DNA of 64,000 nucleotides from positions 248,499 through 312,498 of the forward strand of contig VZRG01000446.1 in assembly GCA_013397435.1 (NCBI GenBank). The letters are read 5' to 3'. Positions 38,283-49,463 of this stretch are shown piece after piece. Positions within the stretch are counted from its first letter, which is position 1; each line of letters starts with the position of its first letter. Below the pieces are notes generated by a model. The model saw nothing but the letters and a program-made list of their open reading frames with translations. It was not told the origin of the DNA and ran no database searches. This DNA is from Erythrocercus mccallii. Its lineage: Eukaryota > Chordata > Aves > Passeriformes > Dicruridae. Made by a program: the position numbers and the translations under genes.

Positions 38283-39783
38283 TTAACAGCCCTGAAGTCA
38301 CAGACAGTCTTGACAATAACAAGTTATTTCTTTGTATATGATGCTGAATTTCAGCCCCATTACAATCACACACACATACCCACACTTACAAAACCTCTAC
38401 TGACCCAGCAGCAGATCGTGTTACCATGCAGGATCTGTTTACCTGCCCTTGCTGCCATTTGCTTCTGTCTCTGTATCTTTCAAAGGCAGAGAGAAGCAGC
38501 AGATTGAATGCTCACAGACAAATCTTTCTAGGTTTTATGTAGTTTACAGTTTTCTCATGTTATATTCATATATATAAAATAAACACTTTAGCTCACAGAA
38601 CCATGTACTGTCTTGAGATGCTGATTATCATCTAACAATAGGTCCAAGAATTACCCAGTTCCCAGCCCTTGACCTTCAACAAAAGCCCTTGAGAGACCTG
38701 AATCAAAACTACACCTGCATCTGAGCCATGCAAGCGCTCTGGGTGTTGAGCTGTGGATCTGAAGTGGTGCCTCAAGCCCATTTGGCTCCATTGGCCAAGA
38801 GCCGAGGTCTGCTCTCGGCACTTCCTGTATTTTCCTCTGTAAATCAAGCCAGCCAGCCAAGGTCAGGGCTGTGAGCAGACACATGGGATGAGTTCAGTGA
38901 CAGCAAGTCAGGAGCTGTCCCAGCTTTCCGTGGTTGTCTGGCAGCACCTGAGAACAGGGTGGCTGGAGGGCACCTTCTCTCCAGACCCTGGCTATGCTGT
39001 GTGTGTCCTATAAAAATGTACTTGCTGGAGCCCAGACAGCCAGAGAAGGCAATGTCTGCCCAAGCATGGCTCATCCCCACGTCCTGGGCAGGACAAAGCA
39101 TTTATCCAACTCATCACGAGGACTAAGTCCTCACGTCTGTCCTCATATCATGTGAGGTGTGCCAGAGCAGGGGCACAGGCTGCTCACACCAAGGAGAGCA
39201 TCTCTGATGAGTTCACTGCAAATGTGGCAGGGTGCAAACGTGATTGTAGGAGTGAGGCATCTCAAGGGCAGGCACAAAGGAGTTGAGAACATAAGGCAGG
39301 TCCAGACTGCAAATGTCATGTGCAGATCTTTGCAAAAATGAGGAAATGAAGAAACAACTGTGTACTACTTCATTTTATGAAGTTGTCACATCACAAACAA
39401 TGGCAGAGAGCTCCAGCACAGGATAGAGGCTATCAGGGTTTGGTTCTGGGTAATCAACAAGAACAAAACTTTAAAAATTATCTGAAGAAATGAAAAAAAA
39501 ACACCCTTGTATGAAAAGGCAATGTAAGTGCTTGTATCTATCATCTCCCCTGATTTGCAAATAAATCCCAGCAATTAGAGGCAGGCTGAAAATGACATTA
39601 TGGCTCTGCACTTTTACTCCTGACTAGATAAACAGTTACAGCATGATGCAATAATACAGGACAGAGATAAAGTGCAGTCAACTGTGTATTAATAGGGGGG
39701 ATATTGAATTGAATATATGAGCAGTGAAAAAATATTGCTTTCCCCATAGAGTATTTTTCATGCAAGGCTTTCAAAGCAGTTGA

Positions 39784-39797
39784 AACACACACACACA
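39784..39797. repeat. (CA)n short microsatellite
   Basis: About seven CA units in FGF12 intron 4. Confidence 0.8.
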
Positions 39798-41477
39798 GGG
39801 CCTCCTAGCAAGGCTGCAAGGAGGTACTGCTCTGCAAACTGTTATTGCTACTGGAGCCATTTTTTTCATGAAAATTAGAACAAAGAGAAAATGAAGGAGT
39901 TGTCCCATGGGTCTGGGGCAGGATGAGCCCTGCCAGGACTGCCCATCAGGTCCAGACAGTGGATGCAGTCTGCGTGCTGCAAGGAAAATGTGTGGCATGG
40001 CAGCAACAGATGGAAGAAGGCTCTTACATCTCCTTTCACTCCTGAGATGCCCCTCACACCTTGGAGAGTGTCACACAACAACATGGTGATGGTGAATTTG
40101 CCTGTTGTGGCAAAGTACCCAATAAAATCCTAAAGAAAGTATGAAATGGTTAACAACTGATGAAAACCTGTGCCCTTGTGATTTCTTACCCTGAGTTGCA
40201 GAGTCTTTGGATAGCACTGAGGGTGTGCATCACTTCTGTGACTCACCTTATTCTCGGATGTGATGTTTACCCAGCAGAATTATGTATTTGTGCCAGTGTT
40301 GTCCCAGTGCCCCTAACATTCCATACACAAAGTTTTGTCTCAAGTGCACTGTTGCCTTCATCTTGACCTCTCTGGTCCCAAGCTGGAGCTAGGGGGACCT
40401 GGACTTCCCCCAGACAGCTGCAGGTACCAAGCTCATCTCACCCACACTCATTCCCAATCAGACTGGGCCAGATGCTTAACCACCAGGACAGAGTCCAGGT
40501 GAATGCTGCAGCAGCACCGTGGCACCATGGTATGCTACCTTTCCTCAACTCCCTGCCTCACACCACAGCCTTTGGGCAAAAACTTTGAGCTGCTAACAAG
40601 GCCCACAGAGTAAAGAATATAAACCAAGCTACAGAAGTAAACAACATTTGCACTTACAAATGAAGGAAACCTTGTACCTCGCAAGCAAATAGGGCAGGAA
40701 TTTTAAGTTTGTCTTCCAGCCTAATGCATGATACAAATACTGATGTGGGGCATGGCTAGAGACTGCTCACATTGAGCTTTTCAGACAGAGCTGTCAAAGC
40801 CTCTGTACCAGACAGGCTGTGCCAACAGACCATGCCAGAAAATCTGTAGCAGTATAGGACAAGCATATTTTCAGTATTTAGATATGCCTACAGGATCAGT
40901 GTATGCAGTATTTACATGGCATCATGCACAAGAGATGCCTGGATATTCTCCTACTCGAGAGGCTTGCGGACATGTGCTGAGCTGTGGCCGTGGCTCAGCA
41001 GGGGCTGTAAACCCCCTGCCCAATGGCCCACAGGTGTGTACCCCTACATCTGCACAGGCACAGGGCTTCAAGGACAGCCCAACATGTTGTGCAACACAGG
41101 CTCCTGGACTGCAGTTTGTTCCTCTTTGTACTGAGCAAGTCTGAGCGTGACTCATGCAGGGAGATGTTAGTCACGGACTGGGGAGGGGGTGTTTGCAAAT
41201 GGACTGTTGTGAGTGCCCAGATCTTCCCGGCTTTGAAAGTACATCTTTGGGGTCCAGGACTTGCAGCACTTACTGGCAGGTCTCTTTAGGATCCCTCTGT
41301 GTGTATGTATGTGAGTAGACACAGTTCCCTGTCACCTGCACCAAGGTAAAGCAGCAGCAGTGTGACAGTCATGCCCGGACGCCTGGGAGGTCTGCTGGAG
41401 TACACAGCACAAGGAGCTTTGGAAGGATGAGCAATTCAGCTAGAACAAGAGTTCCCTCTCTGCTTTGCCTTGCTTCT

Positions 41478-41502
41478 CCCACCCACCCACACCCACACAC
41501 CA
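41478..41502. repeat. (CCCA)n/(CA)n simple repeat
   Basis: CCCACCCACCCACACCCACA tract in FGF12 intron 4. Confidence 0.75.
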
Positions 41503-41524
41503 AGCCAAATACAGCCCTTAATGT

Positions 41525-41670
41525 CTGGAAACCAAGCTAATGCTTTGGAGTTTCAATCAGATAATCAGCTCCTATGCCCCAGATTCCAATCAACACATCC
41601 ATATTCATGCTTTAATTGGAAAGTGCTGTTAGCTTGATCTGCTGAAGAGCTGCAGGCATTAATGGAAGGG
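41525..41670. promoter_or_regulatory. Candidate conserved regulatory block, FGF12 intron 4
   Basis: Unique block with AATCAGATAATCAG, TCCAATCAAC and CTTTAATTGG, giving several CCAAT/ATTGG and homeodomain-type cores in 80 bp. Function inferred from motif density. Confidence 0.27.
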
Positions 41671-42477
41671 GGTAAACGCAGTGGAGCTGTGCTCATGTCT
41701 GGTTCTTGTGGCTTTTGATTCCCTGCTCCCCTGTGAACCAGCAGTGCCTGCCACTCACAGGCACAAGGGAACAATTTGCACAAAGAACAAACTCACCAAT
41801 TAGGAAGGAGACTGAGGGTACAAGTGAGGAGGAAGGAGGTGGCAGAGACCATACTTCCTGAAGGCAAAGGCGTGGAAGGGGCTGCCTAACACCCAGAAAC
41901 AGCTCAAACTCTTGCCTACATGCTGGCACAGGATCACACTCTAATTTCTGCTTCCCAGACATGGCACTGGCACACCACCCACATGATGACACTGAAATCA
42001 CCCTGGGCATCAGGGACTGCCTGAGTTTGGGAAGCACCGTTTTGTGTCCTGACCCTAGCCATTTCTCACTTGGCATCACTGCAAGTTGAAGAGATTCAGG
42101 GGATGCAACAAAACTCCATTTCCTTTCTCTAGAATACGGCAAAAAGCTTATTAAGCACGCTAGATATTTCCCATCCATCCATCTTCACTCTGTCTTTGCT
42201 TGCCCCAGACCCTTGCAAGTCAGGAAGAGCCCCAATTTTTCTAAGCTGCCATTCAGCAGGTGGGCAGCCCTGCAGGATCACGATGTGCCTGATGGTGCCT
42301 GGCTGAATCTGGGCAAGGCTGGAAGCACATCCTCTGGTAGCAGCCCAGAGAAGGCTCCTTGCCTTGACTGATCCCACAGCTCTGGCTGTCAGGATCTGCC
42401 CGAGCGGCTGCATTTGCCAATGCTTTGGTGCAGGGAATTAATTGCCTGAGCAGCAGCACTCAGGAGCACCAGGGAGT

Positions 42478-42760
42478 GAGTGATTAGGCACCCTCGTTTT
42501 TTGCCTCTAATTACCGTGTTCTAAATACCAGCTGATGCATTTCAGAGGCATGTGAGCTCGTGTCTATCTGGTGGTAAAATGTGAAGATGATGCCAGGTGG
42601 AATCGCATTTTGTTCAGATAAGAAAGGCAGCACAGGATGGCAAAAATCCAAGCAAAATCATGGTTAAAATACATCACGTTTGCCATCTAATAAGATGATC
42701 AAGAGTCTGATAGGTGTACAAGTGAATTAGTGTGGAATAGAAAACCCATTTGGAAGACAG
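42478..42760. promoter_or_regulatory. Candidate conserved regulatory block, FGF12 intron 4
   Basis: Unique AT-rich sequence with GTGATTAGGCACC, CCTCTAATTACCG and CAGCTGATGCATTT immediately before the CR1 insertion at 42897. Function inferred. Confidence 0.27.
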
Positions 42761-42896
42761 ACCCAAGAGAGGAGCTGCGTTAGCAAAGACTTATAGAGTG
42801 TAGGGATTTTGAGGTTTGATTTTTTAAGGATACTTTTTAGGATGTTGGGAAAGTAACATTTTACATGGGCAGAATAAGGGAGAATGTTTTAAAACT

Positions 42897-43137
42897 AAAA
42901 AAGGAGAGATTTAGGTTAGACATCAGAAGTAATTCTTCTCTGTGAGGGCACTGACGCACTGGCACAGGTTACCCAGAGAAGCTGTAGATGCCCCATCCCT
43001 GGAAGTGTCCAAGGCAAGGCTGGACGAGGTCCTAAACATCCTGATTTGGGGAGGATGGCATCCCTTCCCATGGCAGGGGGTTGGGACTAGGTGTTGTTTA
43101 AGGTCCCTTCCAACCCAAGACTTCCTATGACTCTATG
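42897..43137 (+). mobile_element. CR1 LINE, 3'-end fragment, in FGF12 intron 4
   Basis: Shows GGAGAGATTTAGGTTAGACA, GGTTACCCAGAGAAGCTGTA, TGCCCCATCCCTGGAAGTGT, CCCATGGCAGGGGGTTGGGA, TAAGGTCCCTTCCAACCCAA and a tail of TATGACTCTATG, the degenerate CR1 octamer repeat. It lies antisense to FGF12 transcription. 5'-truncated to about 240 bp; no open frame from the element survives. Confidence 0.94.
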
Positions 43138-43506
43138 CTTCATGTATTAAGGTGATACCTTTGAAGCATTTTCACGAGGCCAACTGCATTTTCCTAGTCA
43201 ACAGTGTCTTCTGCTTCTTTATAATATCTGAGGATTCTGCCTTAACAAAACTTGTATGTTATTTTCCTGAGGAATGACACTGGGAAAGATCTGGCTGCTT
43301 GGATACTCATCAGTGGTAATAGATGGATCCAGATTACACATTAACAGGTCACCTTTGTATCTGAGACATGTTCACATCATGAGGGCTGAAGCACCATAAA
43401 TTCAGAGTTAGGGGCTGCCTTGCTGACTTAGATGGAGGAAGTTTTCTGCTTCTGTGGCCAGATTTGCCACCCTAAATGTTTTCTAGTTTGGGCCAGGAGA
43501 GAGAGG

Positions 43507-43535
43507 AAATGTAACTCTTTGGGAGAGTTACATTT
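43507..43535. repeat. Perfect hairpin, 12-bp stem, 5-nt loop
   Basis: AAATGTAACTCT, loop TTGGG, AGAGTTACATTT, with no mismatch. Located in FGF12 intron 4, so it would form in the pre-mRNA as well as in DNA. The stem is too short for a microRNA precursor on its own. Confidence 0.95.
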
Positions 43536-44698
43536 GGAAATTATGTCTTCAAGGGGAAGGAAATATAAGTAACAGAGCACATCCACAGTAAGCATCTGAT
43601 AGTATTCCTACTTAAATGACTGGAAACTTTTCACATTGTTTAAGATGGATTTGGATATTCAGAAGAAAAAGAAGCACTGTGGATAGTAGGGTTCTTCCAG
43701 CACTAATCATTACAGACACTTAAAGAGACTGAAGTTTCTCTAAAGGATGGTTTGTTGTCCAAGTGACAATTATACACAAGCTCATTTCCTTGTGCAGTTT
43801 AGTTCAATCTTGATGTCTTCCCTTTAGGGCTCATTTAGCTCGAATAATCAGTGATCAGAAATAAAAGTATCAAAAGAAATGTGTTGCGTATGTGTGTTTT
43901 GAAGCAAAACTGGCACCACACAGTACATCAACTGCTGCCTACCAGGCTGTTTGCCTTGGCTTTGCCTGTGCACAGATGGGAGAGGAACTTAACGTCTCCC
44001 CTGTTGTTACTTAGTAAGTTTTTTGTGCTTTTGTATTGATTAAGCTTAATCTTATTTCCAAAAACAAACAAATCCTACCTCAACTAAACTAAAAAAACCT
44101 CCTACTGACCAAAACCTCAAATTTTTCCAGTTGGTATCTACTGAATTTTGCACAAAATACCTTCAGCATCCTGCCAATCTACGTGAGTCAAAACACTCTG
44201 AGTGTTTAGCACAGCAGAAAGCCGTAGCTGCTAAAAGCCATAGGTAACATACATCCATATACAGATATCACTGTGTGTATATGCATATATGCTCCCATGA
44301 GTACTCAGAAATTATCTGTGAGGATACTTCTTACTTATGTATTGGTTTGCCATCCACCTGCAATTTCAAGGAGACTTCTGAATTCAGACAGCAGAATGAA
44401 ACAATGGGAATCAAATGAGCTTGGGCAACAATCTGAGCTTTTTTCTGATTCCTTTCCCTGTGAATGCTCTCTTCATTAAACTGCTGCATAATTTTTCTGT
44501 ACATCAGAAACAACGTGGAAGTTTCATCTCAGAGATAATGGCCATTGAGTGGTAGGTGAAGTGATTCCTAGCAACGGATGTGGCACCTCTCCTTCCCAGG
44601 GAGAGCAGTTTCCTCCTTGCACACATTCCTGTGTCAGCCATCACGTGGCAGGGCTAATGCTGGTGATGGTACCCAGCAACAGGAAACCTGGGGGTGTG

Positions 44699-44746
44699 AC
44701 TGTGGATGGAAGCTGCAAAGTTCCTGTGGATGGAAGCCGTGTCCTG
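44699..44746. repeat. Short direct repeat
   Basis: CTGTGGATGGAAGC occurs twice about 24 bp apart, suggesting a small local duplication. Confidence 0.6.
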
Positions 44747-44834
44747 AATAAGCAGCAAAGCCCACACACTGGGGCAATCCACAGCATTCTGCAGAACCGA
44801 CATGCAAATACAGCAGGAGAGTGCTTTCAGTATT

Positions 44835-45300
44835 TCCTTCGAGTCATAACAAAGAGAAAGAAGCTGTTAAAACAGGGTAGGAATTGCCCCTTTTCTGTAA
44901 CATCTCTGCTTGCAAGCTCTGCTCACGGGGACTGTGATGGATGCGGTGCAGAGAAGTCACGTGGAGATGAGCGCGTTTTACTCCAACCCTCCCCGCAAGC
45001 CTCTGCTACCTACAATGAATCTCAGGCTTGGGAACAGAGTCGTCCGTCTGGAGTCACAGTCCCAGACAGCTGAATGCTTTGGGAAGCTGACACGTGCCTT
45101 GGCTTGGGAGACTGCCAGCTCTTTGATGCAGCAGCGCTCACAAAGCCTGACTGCAAAGCATGTGGAGGAGGGAAGGAGTGGAGGAGCCCTTAATTTGGCT
45201 GCCAACTTCCAAAGCGCTCACTCGCTCGGGAGGTTATGTGACAGCTGTGATTGAAGCAAGTGTGGGAGGATGCAACTGCGGGAAAGGGAAGCTCTCAGGC
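44835..45300. other. CpG-enriched intronic block, FGF12 intron 4
   Basis: About 16 CpG in 465 bp (GAGCGCGTTTT, GTCGTCCGTC, AGCGCTCACTCGCTCGGG), against roughly one per 100 bp nearby, plus an E-box CACGTG in GTCACGTGG and another in ACACGTGCC. It overlaps open frames with no recognisable domain. It could be an internal promoter, enhancer or orphan CpG island. Confidence 0.35.
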
Positions 45301-46971
45301 TGGGCTGGGTTATTCAAAATGAAAGCCAGAGCGGCATTTGCTGAAATGAGATCTCTGCTGTGGGTCAGGCAGCTCTGTTAAGGCAAGGCTGTCCACGAGG
45401 AGAGCCACAGGAATGGCCTAGTTTTAATGTATGCAGAAGGAAACTATTGAGCTGTTCAACAGACACCGTGCATGCTAGATTAAAAAAGAAGCCTGGATTC
45501 AAAGGATCCCACTGATCAGTGGCAATGCCCAGCCAGGCAGCGAAGAAATACCAGGAGGAGGTGGAAACCCAACTGTGAAAGCTGGAGCTTGTAGAAGACT
45601 CTCCTTGTGGTCAAGGCAAGAGAGAAGCTGGTGACCAACCCCATGTCTAAAGTAGGCCCTTTCCTCAGCAAAACACAAGGGCTTATGGTACCAAGCCCAC
45701 TAATGCCTCAGATAAACAACAAAAGGTTGCTGGCTGCAGAGAAGCTGTTGAAAACAAGCACAGGACAAGCAGCTCCAGGGCATTCTCAGCTCTTTCAACA
45801 TTTCCATTTCCTGTGCAAAGACCACAGACACTCTGGGAATGCTGCACTGAAATTCTCTTGTGCTTTGCTTCAGATGGCCTTCTCCACACTCACAACTGCC
45901 CACCACTGAGCTGAGAAGCCTTTAGAAAGCCCACTGCTGTGTGGTGAGCTATGGCCTCCCCCACTTGTGAGTGGTATCTGTTAGGGGAGCATCAGTTCAA
46001 ACCTTCTCCCACAGCCAACATGGGGTAGTGAGAGGGAGCACAGAGCTGTGCAGCCAAGACCAGCTCCAGGCTACTGTGTCCCTGAAGGGGACAAATGGCA
46101 GGACTAAGATGGGGTCGGAAAGGCATATCTAGTTTGGGAATCAAAAAGTAGTGCTTTTCCCAAGCAAGAGATAAGAACTGTTGTTTCCAGAATCAAGTTA
46201 GTACCTGTTAAGCACTAGGCTTATTACACTATCTGTCCATTTATCAGGGGTCAACCTACAAAAAGTAAAATATCCCGGCCTGTCTCAGGCTCCTGAGACA
46301 CACTTCAGAGCATGTACAGGCATCAGCAGGAGGGCAGAACTTCAACCCCATGACTTTCACCGAAGCCTCACACTGTGATGAAGACATATGGCATGACAGC
46401 ATTCCATCTAACTTTGGACAACTCTACCCTCCCTTGACTAACTAGGATGTCTTTACATATGAGGAAAAACAGATTTAAGTTATCTCAGCGTAGACATACA
46501 AAGAACATCCACAGCTGTACTGATAGAACCCATTTTTCTTCTGTTACTATGAACAGAGTGCCAGAGTCTAAAATCAGGTGAGATAAATCCTGTCTCTACT
46601 GATGCTATATGGGACTGGAAACCTACTGAAATACACTGGCAAAATCCTGTGAGAAGACAACATTATGAACACTGCTGCATTATATTCCTTTAGAACTGCT
46701 GGCAGCTTTTCTTTACCAGTAATTTCTTATGTTACTGGGTTTTAAATTCATCCTTTAGCACCCCAAAGTTAAGAAACACCTTTGAGACTAGAAGGAAAGC
46801 AGAGGAAATGTAAACAGTGCAGCCCAGCATTTATCTGAAGTGCTACAAACATTTCTTCTCCTTGCTTTCTGCTCTCAAACCCAACATTCCCACCCAGGAA
46901 ACCCCAACTCCGAAGTTGCTAACTCCCCCTACCCAAACCCCACTGAGGGAGAAAGTGGGCAGCTTCCATAC

Positions 46972-47170
46972 CTTCAATGGGTTTGGGTACAAAATGTGAT
47001 GAGGGTTTGGTTTTTTTCACTCGGTTTCCCTTCATAATTTGACCTTCTTTATTGAGTCCCAGGAACCATGCTCGTCCGGATTCTTGCTGCCGGTACAGCG
47101 TAGAAGAATAGATAACGTAGTAGTTTTCAAAGACAGATTCTTTAAATTTACACTCTGGTGTGAAAACATC
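46972..47170 (-). CDS. FGF12: FGF12 penultimate coding exon (exon 4, 199 bp)
   Basis: This exon encodes 66 residues plus the first base of a split codon, beginning DVFTPECKFKESVFENYY and ending HFVPKPIE. It covers the C-terminal part of the beta-trefoil core of fibroblast growth factor homologous factor 1. FHFs are intracellular, lack a signal peptide, and bind the cytoplasmic tail of voltage-gated sodium channels to tune inactivation; they do not act as classical secreted FGFs. FGF12 is chosen over FGF11, 13 and 14 because of STLYRQQ, NKEGQIMKGN and KPSSHFVPKPIE, where FGF13/14 as I recall have SMLYRQQ, EGQAMKGN and PAAHFLPKPLE. On the minus strand a long pyrimidine tract ends in TTGCTGCAG before GATGTT, and the exon ends GAAG before donor GTATGG. 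The 199-bp length equals the known FHF exon 4. It corresponds to about residues 77-142 of the 181-residue isoform. No frameshift or stop is seen. Confidence 0.98.
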
Positions 47171-49403
47171 CTGCAGCAAGAGAAAGAGAAGAAAAAGCAA
47201 TGGAAGAATTAATCACTGATCTTCTAAATTAGGCATCACTGAGTGATACACAATGGTCACGCATTGCAGTTAACAACAGAAAACAACAGGCATCAGCAAT
47301 GCCAGCTCCCAGTAATAACACCCAACTAGAAAACCCTCAGCTGAAAGGCAAGGCTCTCCTTCCCTGGGTAAACTGTGGTTTGCAAAACAGCCTAGCCAGC
47401 GAACAGGCATGAAAAATGTGCAGGAAAAGTCAGAAATTTGCCAGGATTTAGACTGAAATAGTAATCAAAAGAAAAAAAAAGAGAGAAGCAGAGACAGTTT
47501 TGTTGCTCCTGATGCCTTCTTCTGGCTTTGCTCATACCTGCCCTGTGACGGGCAAATGTACAATGCTTGTTGTCTAAAATAATGAGGTTTCTTCAAATTC
47601 TTAGAGGCAAAGGGCAGTTTATTGAACCATTTAAGAGGATTCAAAGAAATGAGAGTACAAAAGCAAGTAAACCATTTAATTTCAAAAGCTGTGTGAGGAA
47701 ATGCTGGCACAAAGCCTGGAAATCTTTCAATAAAGAAGTAATTTTAAAGATTTCTGGCATAAGTATTTCTTATACTTATACAGGCATCGAGAAGTATTTC
47801 CACACCTGTCTTGGAGCAGAGCACAAATGGATCTGTCCAGGACATCCCCTGAGCCTCTGATGGCTGTGGGAGTGGCTGCGCCTTTGCCACTTGAGCTGGC
47901 TTTGCAGGAAGTCTCCAGGACAAAACTACACTCAGCTATGGATTAGTACTTGTTATGTTCCAGTATTCAAGATCTTCACAACAGAGAAACATTAAACCTC
48001 TTTTAAAAAATCTGTCTGTCCAGGGAATTCTGTGACAGTGGGCTCCCAAACTTTCAGTGAGGTTGTGGTTGTTTATAAATATCACTGTTAGTGGCTTGCG
48101 TTTTGTTCCCAGACTTTGATATTGAGCAGAAAACTTATCTTGGCCAAACAAATTCTCCCACTAATTTTCTAAAAACACTCTTGCAAAAAAAACCTTCAAG
48201 CCACAATGAAAATTCATTTTCTGAAGCAAAACTCTTTCAGAAAAAATCCCTTCTTTCAGGTCCCAGATAAGGCATTTCTGAAGCCTGTGAGTGAAGGCAG
48301 ATGCTTCTACAGACAAGTGATGCTCCCTACCAAATCTTTGCCACTCCCAAGTTTTTGGGAGCTTCTCCAACCTTGCCAATGGAGAACTCATGACCAACAT
48401 CTGAGCAAAGCATCTGGAGTAAAGCCACGGATTTACCGCAGACCTTGTTCAAGAGCGAACATTCTGAACATTCAGCAACACTCAGGAAGGTGTTCCCAAG
48501 CGATCTGGGGGTAATATAAAGTGTTACTGGTGTGACAATAAATCCAGAGTGCAACAGACCCACAGAGACTGGCAGCCTTGAAGCTACAGAAGATAAAGCA
48601 CAGCAGAAAGCACAGAGCTGTGCTGCATACGTGAATTTTGCAACAATCATTAGCACCACACAGGTAAAAACACCATCAGCAAAACAGGCCATTTTGCCTT
48701 ATCTGAGGGAGTCCTCCTTGCTGGAGAAATAAATATTTTTAAAAGAGAGGAAACCAGTTAAGAGAGATCTAGATGATTTAGAGCACTATAAAATGGTGTT
48801 TGAAGTAGCTTCCCAAAAGAACAGTGTTTAAGTGTTCCTTAAATCTGCCCTTTATCTGCAGGCTTTGTCTTGCCTGGGAAGGCGCAGCTCACCTGGGAGT
48901 TGGGTTTGCAGGAGCTGCCTCTGAACTCTTGGCTTGGGGGCACTCCCTGGCACCAGGCCCAGCCAGGTGGCAGCTTTCAAACCAAACTGGACAACTCAAT
49001 CCCCTTTCCCATGCCTTCATTACCTCACCAGTACAAACCTATCACAAAAATTCCCTTTAAGGGGACTAAAAAGTTGGCAGGCTGTGAAAGACGGCTCCCA
49101 AGTCGACCTAAACGTGGAGCTAGGACTATTTTCAATGAAGAAGAAATATAAAAGCTAATGCATTTTGAAAATGTTGTTTCACAAAGAAAAAAGAATATTT
49201 TTTAATTAAAAGTTATTGCAAATTAAGTTTTCAGCTCAATATCTATTTTAAAATTACTGCAGTATAATATTTTATGACATGCAGCAGTAGTTCATAAAAG
49301 CAGATGCTGTATTGTATACCCACTTGTACCAATAAACCAACAGAATTCTTATATTATTTTAAAGCAAATGCAAGTAAAGACATCAAAGTAATGAAGATTA
49401 AAA

Positions 49404-49463
49404 AAAAAATCTATTGATTTCCTTTAAATGTTTAAAAAATCTATTGATTTCCTTTAAATGTTT
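49404..49463. repeat. Exact tandem duplication, 2 x 30 bp
   Basis: Two identical 30-bp units (49404-49433 and 49434-49463), each beginning AAAAAATCTATTGATTTCC and ending TTTAAATGTTT. No mismatch is seen, so the duplication is recent or the site is still polymorphic. Confidence 0.97.
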
